From NCBI GenBank assembly GCA_964414205.1, contig CAYPVP010000001.1, positions 9,795 through 73,794 on the forward strand: 64,000 bases of DNA, written 5' to 3'. Position numbers and translations under genes: made by a program. Under the pieces are notes generated by a model. The model worked only from the letters and a program-made list of their open reading frames with translations. It made no database searches and had not been told where the DNA came from. This DNA is from STD2-102 sp964414205 (GTDB lineage: Bacteria > Bacillota > Clostridia > Christensenellales > CAG-917). Position 1 is the stretch's first letter. Each line of letters starts with the position of its first letter. This document shows, piece by piece, positions 32,189 through 40,702 of the stretch.

Positions 32189-32619
32189 TCTTCACCGCCT
32201 TCAGCTTCAAGTTCTTCTTTTTTGACAATCTTACATTTGACTGGAAGTTTGTGCATAGCAAGTCTCAAAGCTTCTCTTGCAATTTCTTCTGACACGCCAG
32301 CCATTTCAAACATGACGCGACCTGGTTTGACAACAGCAACCCAGTATTCTGGTGAACCTTTACCACTACCCATACGAGTTTCAGCAGGTTTCTTTGTAAC
32401 AGGTTTGTGAGGGAAGATGTCAACCCACACTTGTCCACCACGGCGGGTGTATCTTGTCATTGCAACACGAGCGGCTTCAATTTGTTGTGAAGTAACCCAG
32501 CATGGTTCCAATGAAACGAGTCCATATTCTCCGTATGCAATAACATTTCCTTTGTGTGCTTCGCCTTTCATTCTTCCACGGAATTGACGACGACGCTTAA
32601 CTCTCTTTGGCATCAACAT
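32185..32619 (-). CDS. rplP: Ribosomal protein L16
   Basis: 144 aa; MLMPKRVKRRRQFRGRMKG start and RMGSGKGSPEYWVAVVKPGR are diagnostic. It shapes the A-site tRNA elbow contact. ATG 32619 overlaps the rpsC stop by one base and has GGAGG nine bases upstream. Confidence 0.98.
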   Translation of the reverse strand: MLMPKRVKRRRQFRGRMKGEAHKGNVIAYGEYGLVSLEPCWVTSQQIEAARVAMTRYTRRGGQVWVDIFPHKPVTKKPAETRMGSGKGSPEYWVAVVKPGRVMFEMAGVSEEIAREALRLAMHKLPVKCKIVKKEELEAEGGEE

Positions 32620-33281
32620 TATGCATTTCCTCCTTCCCTAACAGGGGTCTTTCCGAGGATTTCGCCTTTATAAATCCAGCACTTAACACCAATAACACCA
32701 AATGTTGTGTGTGCTTCAGCAAAACCATAGTCAATATCTGCTCTCAATGTTTGAAGTGGAATTGAACCTTCATGATAATTTTCAGTTCTTGCAATTTCTG
32801 CTCCATCAAGTCTTCCTGAAACCATAGTTTTTACACCTTTGACTCCAGATTTCATTGCTCTTGACATTGCTTGCTTCATTGTGCGACGGAAAGATGCTCT
32901 TTGTTCAAGTTGCTTTGCAATTGATTCAGCAAGCAATTGTGCATCAGAGTCAGGCCTTTTGACTTCCATAATATTGATAGCAATTTGACGATTAGGACTC
33001 ATCTTTTGAATTTCGCCCTTGATGATTTCGACACCTGCGCCACCTTTTCCAATGAGGAATGCAGGGCGTGATGTATACATATTGATTGTCAATTTGTCTG
33101 CTGCTCTTTCAATTGTAATTTTTGAAACTGCTGCATCAAAATATTTCTTTTTCAAAAATGTTCTGATTTTGTTGTCTTCAATCAAATTGTCAGCAAATGA
33201 TTTTTTGTCAGCATACCATTGGCTTTCCCATGCTTTGTTGATTCCGATTCTAAGTCCGTTTGGATCTACTTTTTGTCCCAT
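32619..33281 (-). CDS. rpsC: Ribosomal protein S3
   Basis: 220 aa with the KH domain GxxG at LIGKGGAGVE and the C-terminal QTLRADIDYGFAEAHTTFG. It lines the mRNA entry tunnel. GGAGGG lies upstream. Confidence 0.98.
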   Translation of the reverse strand: MGQKVDPNGLRIGINKAWESQWYADKKSFADNLIEDNKIRTFLKKKYFDAAVSKITIERAADKLTINMYTSRPAFLIGKGGAGVEIIKGEIQKMSPNRQIAINIMEVKRPDSDAQLLAESIAKQLEQRASFRRTMKQAMSRAMKSGVKGVKTMVSGRLDGAEIARTENYHEGSIPLQTLRADIDYGFAEAHTTFGVIGVKCWIYKGEILGKTPVREGGNA

Positions 33282-33299
33282 TTCTTCAAAGCCCTCCGA

Positions 33300-33686
33300 T
33301 TAGTTTGCTGCGTCAAGAATGACGGTGATATGGCTTGAACGTTTGTTGATTCTGAACGCTCTTCCTTTTGCTGTTGGTTGAATACGTTTCAATGTTGGTC
33401 CTTCGTTTGCATAGCATTCTGCTACGACAAGGTCGTTTCTTGACATATTCAAATTGTTTTCTGCGTTTGCAACTGCTGAATTCACAACTTTCTTCAATAC
33501 TTCACTTGCAGCCTTTGGTGTGTTGTTCAAAAGAGCAAGAGCCTCATTGACGCTCTTTCCTCTGATGATATCAAGCACAATTCTGATTTTACAAGGTGAA
33601 ATTCTGATGAATTTTGCGATAGCACGAGGACGATTGTCAGCAGTAGCGTTTCTTTGCAATGTTTTTTGCTTACTTCTTGTAGCCAT
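33300..33686 (-). CDS. rplV: Ribosomal protein L22
   Basis: 128 aa, including a short Thr/Lys-rich N-terminal extension. Its beta-hairpin tip (PTLKRIQPTAKGRAFRINKRSSHITV) lines the exit tunnel, where macrolide-resistance changes occur; no deletion is seen there. Confidence 0.97.
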   Translation of the reverse strand: MATRSKQKTLQRNATADNRPRAIAKFIRISPCKIRIVLDIIRGKSVNEALALLNNTPKAASEVLKKVVNSAVANAENNLNMSRNDLVVAECYANEGPTLKRIQPTAKGRAFRINKRSSHITVILDAAN

Positions 33687-33694
33687 AATTCCTC

Positions 33695-33973
33695 CTATCT
33701 CTTCGCAGTTGTTTTGTCACCTGCGTGACCTTTAAATGTGCGTGTTGGCGCAAATTCGCCAAGTTTACATCCTACCATATCTTCTGTAACGTAAACAGGG
33801 ATATGAGTTTTGCCATTGTGAACTGCAATTGTGTGTCCAACCATCTCTGGGAAGATTGTGGATGAGCGTGACCAAGTTTTCACGGGACGCTTGTCTCCAC
33901 TTGCGTTCATTGCTTGTATTCTATTCATAAGTCTTTCTTCAACGAAAGGTCCTTTTTTAATACTTCTACTCAT
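33695..33973 (-). CDS. rpsS: Ribosomal protein S19
   Basis: 92 aa: SRSIKKGPFVEERLMNRI start and IPVYVTEDMVGCKLGEFAPTRTFKGH. Head protein that partners S13. Confidence 0.98.
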   Translation of the reverse strand: MSRSIKKGPFVEERLMNRIQAMNASGDKRPVKTWSRSSTIFPEMVGHTIAVHNGKTHIPVYVTEDMVGCKLGEFAPTRTFKGHAGDKTTAKR

Positions 33974-33983
33974 CGTTATTCTC

Positions 33984-34811
33984 CTAGTTAATACGCTTAA
34001 TAATCATCTTATTAGTTGTATTTTTCTTCTTTCTTGTCTTATATCCAAGAGTTGGTTTACCCCATGGAGTGACAGGTGATGGCATACCGACAGGTGACTT
34101 TCCTTCACCACCGCCGTGTGGGTGGTCATTAGGGTTCATAACAACACCACGAACAGATGGTCTGATTCCCATGTGGCGAGTTTTACCAGCCTTACCAACA
34201 CGAACGATTTCATGATCAATGTTTCCGACTTGTCCAATTGTTGCTTTGCAACGAGCAAGAACATATCTCATTTCGCCTGATGGCAAACGGAGAGTTGCAT
34301 ATTTGCCTTCCTTAGCCATAAGTTGAGCAGAGTTTCCTGCTGAACGAGCAAGTTGTCCACCTTTTCCAGGTTGAAGTTCGATGTTGTGAATCATTGTACC
34401 AACTGGGATGTTTTCAAGTGGAAGTGCGTTTCCAACTTTGATGTCAGCATCTGAACCACTGACAATCACATCACCGACATTGAGTCCGAGTGGAGCAAGG
34501 ATATATCTCTTTTCACCATCGAAATAGTTCAAAAGAGCGATGTTTGCACTACGGTTTGGATCATATTCAATTGTTGCAACTCTTGCTGGAACAGTGTCTT
34601 TGTTGCGTTTGAAATCAATGATACGATAGATATTACGGTTTCCACCACCAATGTGTCTAACAGTGATGCGTCCTGTTGCGTTTCTTCCACCAGAATGGCT
34701 TTTTGAAGCGAGCAAAGAACGTTCTGGTTTTGAGCATGTGATTTCAGTGAAAGCAGACACTGTCATAAAACGGCGTGCAGGTGAAGTTGGTTTATACTTT
34801 TTAATAGCCAT
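33984..34811 (-). CDS. rplB: Ribosomal protein L2
   Basis: 275 aa, full length; the peptidyl-transferase-proximal C-terminal region VRGVVMNPNDHPHGGGEGK and the conserved histidines are present. AGGAGG lies upstream. Confidence 0.98.
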   Translation of the reverse strand: MAIKKYKPTSPARRFMTVSAFTEITCSKPERSLLASKSHSGGRNATGRITVRHIGGGNRNIYRIIDFKRNKDTVPARVATIEYDPNRSANIALLNYFDGEKRYILAPLGLNVGDVIVSGSDADIKVGNALPLENIPVGTMIHNIELQPGKGGQLARSAGNSAQLMAKEGKYATLRLPSGEMRYVLARCKATIGQVGNIDHEIVRVGKAGKTRHMGIRPSVRGVVMNPNDHPHGGGEGKSPVGMPSPVTPWGKPTLGYKTRKKKNTTNKMIIKRIN

Positions 34812-34823
34812 TTTTATGCCTCC

Positions 34824-35114
34824 TTATGCCAAGCTATCGAAAAATTCGATTGCTTTTGAATCAGCAGTAAGTGTAACAATAGCTTTTTTGAAAGAAGCAG
34901 TTCTTCCTTCGGTTTTTCCCATTCTCTTCACTTTTCCGCTGTAATTTGATGTGTTAACTTTCTTAACTTTAACCTTGAAAATTTCTTCAACAGCGTCTTT
35001 GATTTGTGTCTTTGTTGCTGTTGGAAGAACTTTGAAAGTATAGCGTTTTGCGCCAATACCGTCATAGCTCTTTTCAGAAAGAATAGGCTTCAAAATGATA
35101 TCATAAACTGTCAT
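34824..35114 (-). CDS. rplW: Ribosomal protein L23
   Basis: 96 aa with YDIILKPILSEKSYDG and YTFKVLPTATKTQIKDAVEEIFKV. Docking site for trigger factor and SRP at the tunnel exit. The start overlaps the rplD stop by one base. Confidence 0.97.
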   Translation of the reverse strand: MTVYDIILKPILSEKSYDGIGAKRYTFKVLPTATKTQIKDAVEEIFKVKVKKVNTSNYSGKVKRMGKTEGRTASFKKAIVTLTADSKAIEFFDSLA

Positions 35115-35734
35115 TATTTGTTTGCCTCCTCAATTTTAGCGATTGCACCCTTTGTGAAGACGACATTGCGGTTTGAAACGACATCATATGTTGAAAGAAG
35201 TCTTGATTCTTGAACTTCAACATTTGGCATGTTTCTGACAGCACGAAGAATTGTTTCGTTGTAGTCATCAATAACAAAGATTGTTTTTCCATTAAGGTTC
35301 ATAGCCTTGACTGCAGCAGCAACAAATTTTGTTTTTCCTTCTGCGAGTTCAAATTTGTCGATGATTGCAACATCATTTTGACGAATTTTTTCAGAAACTG
35401 CTGACAAGAAAGCTGCCTTTTTCATTGATTTGTTGATTTTTTGTGAAAAATCGCGTGGTTTCTTTGCAAATGCAATTCCACCTCCAACATGTTGTGGAGC
35501 ACGTGAAGAACCTTGACGTGCGCGTCCTGTTCCTTTTTGACGGAAAGGCTTCATTCCACCACCACGAACTTCTCTTCTTGTGAGCGCTGCGTGTGTGCCT
35601 TGTCTAAGGTTAGCGAGTTGTGCGATTACGACTTGGTGAATGAGTGTTTCGTTATATTCTTTTCCGAAAACGCCATCATTCAACTCAATTTTGCCGACTT
35701 CTTTGCCGGTCATATCCAATACGTTAAGTTGCAT
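35114..35734 (-). CDS. rplD: Ribosomal protein L4
   Basis: 206 aa; the tunnel loop KPFRQKGTGRARQGSSRAPQHVGGG is intact. In several bacteria L4 represses the S10 operon through its leader; the leader here is structured (36715-36824). Confidence 0.97.
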   Translation of the reverse strand: MQLNVLDMTGKEVGKIELNDGVFGKEYNETLIHQVVIAQLANLRQGTHAALTRREVRGGGMKPFRQKGTGRARQGSSRAPQHVGGGIAFAKKPRDFSQKINKSMKKAAFLSAVSEKIRQNDVAIIDKFELAEGKTKFVAAAVKAMNLNGKTIFVIDDYNETILRAVRNMPNVEVQESRLLSTYDVVSNRNVVFTKGAIAKIEEANK

Positions 35735-35746
35735 ATTTACCTCCGA

Positions 35747-36376
35747 CTAGCCCTTAATTGAATTCTTGACAACAACCAAACCACCTTTTGGTCCTGGAAT
35801 TGCACCCTTGATGAGCAACAAATTTCTTGATGCATCAACACGAGCAACTGTCAAGTTTTGAATTGTGACTTTTTCTTGTCCCCATTGTCCTGCCATGTGT
35901 TTGTTTTTGAAAACTCTTGATGGTGATGAGCATGCACCCATTGAACCAACGCCTCTGTGATATCCAGAACCGTGAGCCATAGGACCAATATGTTGATTCC
36001 AACGTTTGATTGGGCCTGTAAAACCATGACCTTTAGAAGTTCCTGTAACATCAACATGATCTCCATTTGCGAAAACATCACAGTTGATGAGGTCGCCGAC
36101 TGCATATTTTGAGCAGTCTGCAAGTCTAAACTCACGGAGATAGCGTTGTGGAACAACGTTTGCCTTTTTGAAGTGTCCAGCCATTGGCTTTGTCACTTTT
36201 GTTTCCTTGATTGAGCCAAATGCAACTTGAATTGCATTGTAGCCTTCGTTTTGCTTGTTCTTGATTTGAACCACAGGGCAAGGTCCTGCTTCAACAACAG
36301 TAACTGGCACTACTTTGCCGTCTGCTGTAAAAATTTGGCTCATTCCAAGTTTCTTTCCGATGATTGCTTTATCCAT
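35747..36376 (-). CDS. rplC: Ribosomal protein L3
   Basis: 209 aa: IIGKKLGMSQIFTADGKVVPVT start, and the loop GSMGACSSPSRVFKNKHMAGQWGQEKVT near the peptidyl transferase centre. AAGGAGGG lies upstream. Confidence 0.98.
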   Translation of the reverse strand: MDKAIIGKKLGMSQIFTADGKVVPVTVVEAGPCPVVQIKNKQNEGYNAIQVAFGSIKETKVTKPMAGHFKKANVVPQRYLREFRLADCSKYAVGDLINCDVFANGDHVDVTGTSKGHGFTGPIKRWNQHIGPMAHGSGYHRGVGSMGACSSPSRVFKNKHMAGQWGQEKVTIQNLTVARVDASRNLLLIKGAIPGPKGGLVVVKNSIKG

Positions 36377-36405
36377 GTAAAGTTCACCCTCCTTTTTATT
36401 CCAAA

Positions 36406-36714
36406 TTAAAGTTTGATAGAGATATCAACGCCTGCTGGCAAGTCAAGTTTCATCAAAGAATCAACTGTTTTTGCTGTTGGGTTGAAGATATCAATCAAAC
36501 GTTTGTGTGTTCTAAGTTCAAATTGTTCTCTTGAATCTTTATACTTGTGTGGGGAACGAAGAATAGTCACAACTTCCTTTTCAGTTGGAAGAGGGATTGG
36601 TCCTGAAACTTTTGTTCCTGTCTTTTTCACAGTTTCAACGATTTGTTCTGCTGAAATATCGATGAGGTTGTGATCATAAGCTTTAAGCTTAATTCTGATT
36701 TTTTGTCCAGCCAT
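36406..36714 (-). CDS. rpsJ: Ribosomal protein S10 (NusE)
   Basis: 102 aa; KIRIKLKAYDHNLID start and PLPTEKEVVTILRSPHKYKDSREQFE are diagnostic. It also acts as NusE in antitermination. First gene of the S10 operon; CAGGAGG lies upstream. Confidence 0.98.
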   Translation of the reverse strand: MAGQKIRIKLKAYDHNLIDISAEQIVETVKKTGTKVSGPIPLPTEKEVVTILRSPHKYKDSREQFELRTHKRLIDIFNPTAKTVDSLMKLDLPAGVDISIKL

Positions 36715-36824
36715 ATTAGCCTCCTGATTTTATCGGTGTACACTCACTCGTGTGTGTCATACTTTATTTTTTTCGGCGAAGTCCGATTTATCGCCTTTTT
36801 GCCTACTTTCACATAAGCTTGTTT

Positions 36825-36853
36825 AGAATACATTTTATTTTTTTTTTAGTCAA
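36825..36853 (-). promoter_or_regulatory. Promoter of the S10 operon
   Basis: TTGACT (36853-36848), 17-base A-rich spacer, TATTCT (36830-36825) on the minus strand. The leader of about 100 bases down to rpsJ contains GGCGA/TCGCC and ATCGG/CCGAT pairings, so regulation through the leader is possible. Confidence 0.85.
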
Positions 36854-37718
36854 GCAAAAAAAACTCAATTTCAAAAAAAAATTAAATTTTTTCAAAAATA
36901 TAGTGGTTTTTTCATTTTAGGAATTTTTTTAGGGTCTATTTGCTAAACTTGTTAATCATTTTGCTTTTATTTGTTTTCTCACCCTTCATCTAGTAATACA
37001 ACATGCCATGAAAAAACTATTGTAAAAAATGATTACGCTCTTCTCAACCTTTACCTTTGCCTTTGCCTTGGTTTTTGCCTTTGCCTTGGTCTTTGCCTTT
37101 GCCTTTGCCTTGGTTTTTGCCTTGGTCTTTGCCTTTGCCTTTGCCTTGGTTTTTGCCTTTGCCTTGGTCTTTGCCTTTGCCTTTGCCTTGGTTTTTGCCT
37201 TNNNNNNNNNNNNNNNNNNNNNNNNNNNNNNNNNNNNNNNNNNNNNNNNNNNNNNNNNNNNNNNNNNNNNNNNNNNNNNNNNNNNNNNNNNNNNNNNNNN
37301 NTGGTTTTTGCCTTTGCCTTGGTCTTTGCCTTTGCCTTTGCCTTGGTTTTTGCCTTTGCCTTGGTCTTTGGCTTTGCCTTGGTCTTTGGCTTTTGCTTTG
37401 GCTTTTGCTTTTTCTTTTTCTTTTGCTTTGGGTTTGGCTTTGGCTTTGCTTTTGTGGCTTTTCAATCTAGAAAGTTGTTTCAATTCACACTCCACAGTTC
37501 AAACAAAAATCATTATGAGTTCATTTTCAAATAGTAATTTATAATCAAGTTTATAAATTATGTTTTTAAATAGTATTTTCCAAATCGTGTTTTCAATCGT
37601 AATATTCAAATTGCATTTTTAAACAGAATTTTTAATTGAGTTTCCAAATTGTGATTCTAAATCAAATTTTCAAATCGTGTTTTACAAATTGTGTTTTAAA
37701 TCAAATTTTCCAAAATTG
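36854..37718. repeat. Repeat region with a 100-N assembly gap, no gene
   Basis: From 37047 to 37200 and 37302 to about 37440 the sequence is built of hexamers TTTGCC and TTGGTT/TTGGTC (later TTTGGC and CTTTTG) in mixed order. Exactly 100 N (37202-37301) mark a scaffold gap of unknown size. From 37540 to 37710 there are degenerate units such as AAATCGTGTTTT and CAAATTGTG. All frames stay open because the unit is six bases; no ribosome binding site precedes any of them, so I do not call a gene. 36854-37030 shows nothing. Confidence 0.8.
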
Positions 37719-37747
37719 AAAAACGCCACTAAAATATAGTGGCGTTT
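37719..37747 (-). terminator. Terminator of rplJ-rplL
   Basis: A perfect 11-bp minus-strand stem, AAACGCCACTA/TAGTGGCGTTT (arms 37737-37747 and 37721-37731), followed by a T-run. Confidence 0.92.
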
Positions 37748-37771
37748 CTTATAAATGAAATTAAATTTCAA

Positions 37772-38146
37772 TTACTTCAATTCTGCTTCTGCACCTGCTG
37801 CTTTAAGTTTAGCAAGCATTTCATCTGCTGCTTCTTTTGCAACTGCTTCTTTGATTGTTTTTGGTGCGCCATCAACGATTGCTTTTGCATCAACAAGTCC
37901 AAGACCAGTGATTTCTTTGACAACTTTGATAACTGCAACTTTGTTTCCGCCAATTGCTTTCAAAACAACGTCAAATTCTGTTTTTTCTTCTTCTGCTGGT
38001 GCTGCTGCTCCACCTGCTGCTGGTGCTGCAACTGCCATTGCTGCTGCGCTAACTCCAAATTCTTCTTCGAGAGCCTTGACAAGGTCTGCGAGTTCCATAA
38101 CTGTCATTGATTTGATTTCTTCCATCAATTTTGTGATGTCTGCCAT
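37772..38146 (-). CDS. rplL: Ribosomal protein L7/L12
   Basis: 124 aa stalk protein: N-terminal dimerisation helices, an Ala/Gly/Pro hinge (VAAPAAGGAAAPAEEE), and the C-terminal factor-binding domain (KVAVIKVVKEITGLGLVDAKAIVDGAP). 76 bases after rplJ, then a terminator; rpoB does not follow, unlike in most bacteria. Confidence 0.98.
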   Translation of the reverse strand: MADITKLMEEIKSMTVMELADLVKALEEEFGVSAAAMAVAAPAAGGAAAPAEEEKTEFDVVLKAIGGNKVAVIKVVKEITGLGLVDAKAIVDGAPKTIKEAVAKEAADEMLAKLKAAGAEAELK

Positions 38147-38222
38147 TTTATTATCCTCCGATATTATCTAATGTTTTTTTGCTGTTTCCAGCGTTTGTTG
38201 CTTTTGCAACGATTTTTTTTGT

Positions 38223-38717
38223 TTATGCTTCTTTTTCAGAAATTTGCTTCAACACAACTGCCAAATTTGTAATTGTGGCTTGCATTGAACCAAGCATTTT
38301 TGCAATAAGGTTTTCTTTTGAACCAAATGAAGCGATGTTTTTCACTCCTGCTTCGTCCAAAAACTTTCCTTCTGCCATTCCACATTTGATTTTGATTTTT
38401 GCAAATTTTTCTGATGCGTCTTTCAATGCTTTTGCAGGGACGATACAATCTTTGTTTGAGAATGCAAATGCAGATGTTCCGTTCAAAGCAAAATCATAAT
38501 CTGTTTTTCCAAGTTCATTGAGTGCTTTTTGTACAAGACGGTTTTTCAAAACTGAATATTCAATGTCATTGTTTCTGAGTTCACGGCGAAGTGCTGTGTC
38601 ATCTTCAACGCTGATTCCTTGATATTCAACAACAACCATACCTTGTGCATTTGAGAACTTTTCTTTGATTTCTTCAATTTGAGTTCTCTTTTGTTCCATT
38701 ATGCTTTGTGATGCCAT
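38223..38717 (-). CDS. rplJ: Ribosomal protein L10
   Basis: 164 aa base of the L12 stalk: the N-terminal rRNA-binding domain (VVVEYQGISVEDDTALRRELRNNDIEYSVLKN) and a C-terminal helix for L12 dimers. AGGAGG lies upstream. Preceded by an L10-type leader, so autoregulation by L10(L12)4 is expected. Confidence 0.97.
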   Translation of the reverse strand: MASQSIMEQKRTQIEEIKEKFSNAQGMVVVEYQGISVEDDTALRRELRNNDIEYSVLKNRLVQKALNELGKTDYDFALNGTSAFAFSNKDCIVPAKALKDASEKFAKIKIKCGMAEGKFLDEAGVKNIASFGSKENLIAKMLGSMQATITNLAVVLKQISEKEA

Positions 38718-38739
38718 ATTTACCTCCTGCTAGATTTTC

Positions 38740-38853
38740 AAAAAAAATGCGCCGACCAAGTGGACGACGCAAAACATTTCTGTTTCATGATGTCCTCGGC
38801 AAGTTCTTTCGATTTATGTTTTCACACTTGCTGTCTTCGGCTTAATTTTCTTC
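38740..38853 (-). promoter_or_regulatory. L10 leader with terminator
   Basis: The minus-strand leader has GCCGAAGACAGCAAGUG and later ACUUGCCGAGGAC; GCAAGU pairs with ACUUGC and the flanks match the L10-binding motif of Bacillota rplJ leaders. It ends in a terminator stem TGCGTCG/CGGCGCA (38771-38765 with 38754-38748) plus eight T. This is attenuation control of rplJL by L10. Confidence 0.82.
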
Positions 38854-38883
38854 ATTATAGTTGCATTGAAATCGCTTTGTCAA
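38854..38883 (-). promoter_or_regulatory. Promoter of rplJ-rplL inside a palindrome
   Basis: TTGACA (38883-38878), 18-base spacer, TATAAT (38859-38854) on the minus strand. The -35 box lies at the centre of an imperfect inverted repeat: TTGCATTGA..TCGCTT (38861-38877) with AAGCGA.TCAATGCAA (38882-38897). Confidence 0.85.
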
Positions 38884-38915
38884 GCGAATCAATGCAAAAT
38901 AATTCTTTCTTTAAA

Positions 38916-39602
38916 CTACATTTTGTAGTTGATTTTTACGCTTGGTCCCATTGTTGAAGCAATATAGATTGATTTCAAATATGTTCCCTTTGACGAAGAT
39001 GGTTTTGCTTTTACAAGTGCTTCCATCAATGCGTTGAAGTTTTCAGCAAGTTTTTCTGCTCCAAAAGATTTCTTTCCGATTGGGCAGTGAACAATTGAAG
39101 TTTTGTCAACTCTATATTCAACTTTACCTGCTTTGATGTCTGCGATTGCACGTGTGATGTCCATTGTGACTGTGCCTGATTTTGGGTTTGGCATCAAGCC
39201 CTTTGGTCCCAAAACTTTTCCGAGTCTTCCGACCAAGCCCATCATGTCAGGTGTTGTGACTATGACATCATATTCAAACCAGTTTTCTTTTTGGATTTTT
39301 TGAATCATGTCTTCTGCGCCAACGAAATCTGCACCAGCGGCTTCTGCTTCTTTTGCTTTGTCGCCTTTTGCGATGACCAAAACTCTGACTGTTTTTCCTG
39401 TTCCGTTTGGAAGGACAACTACGCCACGAACTTGTTGGTCAGCGTGTCTTGAATCAACACCGAGTTTGACATGAAGTTCAATTGTTTCATCAAACTTTGC
39501 TTTTGCTGTTTGCAAAACAACATCCATTGCTTCTTTTGCATCATAAAGTTTTGATGAATCAACAACTTTTTTTGCTTCAATATAATTTTTACCTTTACTC
39601 AT
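38916..39602 (-). CDS. rplA: Ribosomal protein L1
   Basis: 228 aa, L1 stalk protein that controls tRNA exit: NYIEAKKVVDSSKLYDAKEAM start, and GRLGKVLGPKGLMPNPKSGTVT. ATG 39602 has AGGAGG upstream; the longer frame runs into rplK. Its own binding-site mimic lies upstream of rplK at 40058-40092. Confidence 0.98.
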   Translation of the reverse strand: MSKGKNYIEAKKVVDSSKLYDAKEAMDVVLQTAKAKFDETIELHVKLGVDSRHADQQVRGVVVLPNGTGKTVRVLVIAKGDKAKEAEAAGADFVGAEDMIQKIQKENWFEYDVIVTTPDMMGLVGRLGKVLGPKGLMPNPKSGTVTMDITRAIADIKAGKVEYRVDKTSIVHCPIGKKSFGAEKLAENFNALMEALVKAKPSSSKGTYLKSIYIASTMGPSVKINYKM

Positions 39603-39612
39603 AGCTAACCTC

Positions 39613-40038
39613 CTAGTCTTCGACAGTAACGCCCATACTGCGTGCTGTTCCTGCAACCATTGACATTGCAGCGTCAAGGTCGGCAGCAGTCAAGTCTTGC
39701 ATTTTTGTTTCTGCAATTTCTTTGACTTGAGCTTTGGTGATTTTTGCGACTTTGTCTTTATTTGAACGAGCAGAACCAGTTTCAATTCCACATGCTTTTT
39801 TGATGAGAACTGCTGCTGGAGGAGTTTTCAAAACAAAAGTAAATGAACGGTCTGCATAAATTGTCATAACGACAGGGATGATAAGTCCAGCTTGTTTTGC
39901 TGTCTTTTCATTGAATTCCTTGGTGAATGCTGGAATGTTGATTCCGTGAGGACCAAGTGAAGAACCAACTGGTGGTCCTGGTGTTGCCTTTCCTGCTGGT
40001 AATTGCAATTTGACAACTGCTGTAATCTTCTTAGCCAT
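39613..40038 (-). CDS. rplK: Ribosomal protein L11
   Basis: 141 aa: VVKLQLPAGKATPGPPVGSSLGPHGINI start, binding the GTPase-associated centre and needed for the stringent response. AGGAGG lies upstream. It is 122 bases after nusG, the spacer holding an L1-type leader. Confidence 0.98.
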   Translation of the reverse strand: MAKKITAVVKLQLPAGKATPGPPVGSSLGPHGINIPAFTKEFNEKTAKQAGLIIPVVMTIYADRSFTFVLKTPPAAVLIKKACGIETGSARSNKDKVAKITKAQVKEIAETKMQDLTAADLDAAMSMVAGTARSMGVTVED

Positions 40039-40057
40039 ATCTAACCTCCTGACTAAT

Positions 40058-40112
40058 GTGGTTTATCGAAACAATTTTTTTGTTTCTCCCACTACCAAAC
40101 AAAAATGTTTGG
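40058..40112 (-). promoter_or_regulatory. L1 leader upstream of rplK
   Basis: On the minus strand GUGGGAG, then GAAACAA/UUGUUUC as a stem, then GAUAAACCAC: GUGG pairs with CCAC and an asymmetric loop of GA against GAUAAA remains, copying the L1-binding site of 23S rRNA (GUGGGAG...GAAAUACCAC). A second hairpin CCAAAC/GTTTGG lies just upstream. Translational feedback by L1 on rplK-rplA is the known role of such sites. Confidence 0.75.
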
Positions 40113-40160
40113 CGCACGAAAAGTCTATTTTTTGTTAAGACAATTTCGATTTTGAAAAAT

Positions 40161-40685
40161 TTAAACCTTTTCGACTTGTTTAAATTCTAATTGAACGTGA
40201 TTTTCTCTTCCGAACATTGAAACGATAACTTTTACTGTTTGTTTTTCAGCATTTATATCTTCAACTGTTCCAAGAGTTCCTTCGAGCGGACCAGAAATAA
40301 CTTGAACAGTGTCACCAACATTGATGTTGAAATCTTCAATGTCAACAACTTCAAGTCCCATTCTCTTGACTTCATCTTGTGTCAATGGCAATGGTCTTCC
40401 TGCGGGTCCAACAAATCCTGTAACACCACGAGTGCTTGTAACCATAAACCAAATGTGATTTGTATAAATCATTTTGATGAAGACATAACTTGGAAATTTT
40501 TTGCGTTCGACAATCTTTCTTTTGCCGTTGCGTTCTTCCATTTTTTCTTCGATTGGCACTTTCACATCGGTGATGAACTCTTGCAAGTTGTTGTTTTCGA
40601 CCATATTGCGTAGGTTGTCTTCGACCATTCCTTCATATCCAGAATAGGTGTGAATAACATACCATTTTGGTTCGTTGTTTTCCAT
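40161..40685 (-). CDS. nusG: Transcription elongation factor NusG
   Basis: 174 aa. The N-terminal NGN domain (PKWYVIHTYSGYEGMVEDNLR, PSYVFIKMIY) binds polymerase; the C-terminal KOW domain (GDTVQVISGPLEGTLGTVEDI) contacts S10 or Rho. AAGGAG lies upstream, 17 bases after secE. Confidence 0.98.
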   Translation of the reverse strand: MENNEPKWYVIHTYSGYEGMVEDNLRNMVENNNLQEFITDVKVPIEEKMEERNGKRKIVERKKFPSYVFIKMIYTNHIWFMVTSTRGVTGFVGPAGRPLPLTQDEVKRMGLEVVDIEDFNINVGDTVQVISGPLEGTLGTVEDINAEKQTVKVIVSMFGRENHVQLEFKQVEKV

Positions 40686-40702
40686 TTTTGCTCCTTAACG
40701 AC

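Noticed and set aside
36986..37495. Lys/Ala-rich protein in the hexamer repeat
   Set aside because: The frame exists on both strands and in several phases purely because the unit is six bases; it crosses 100 N of arbitrary length and has no ribosome binding site.
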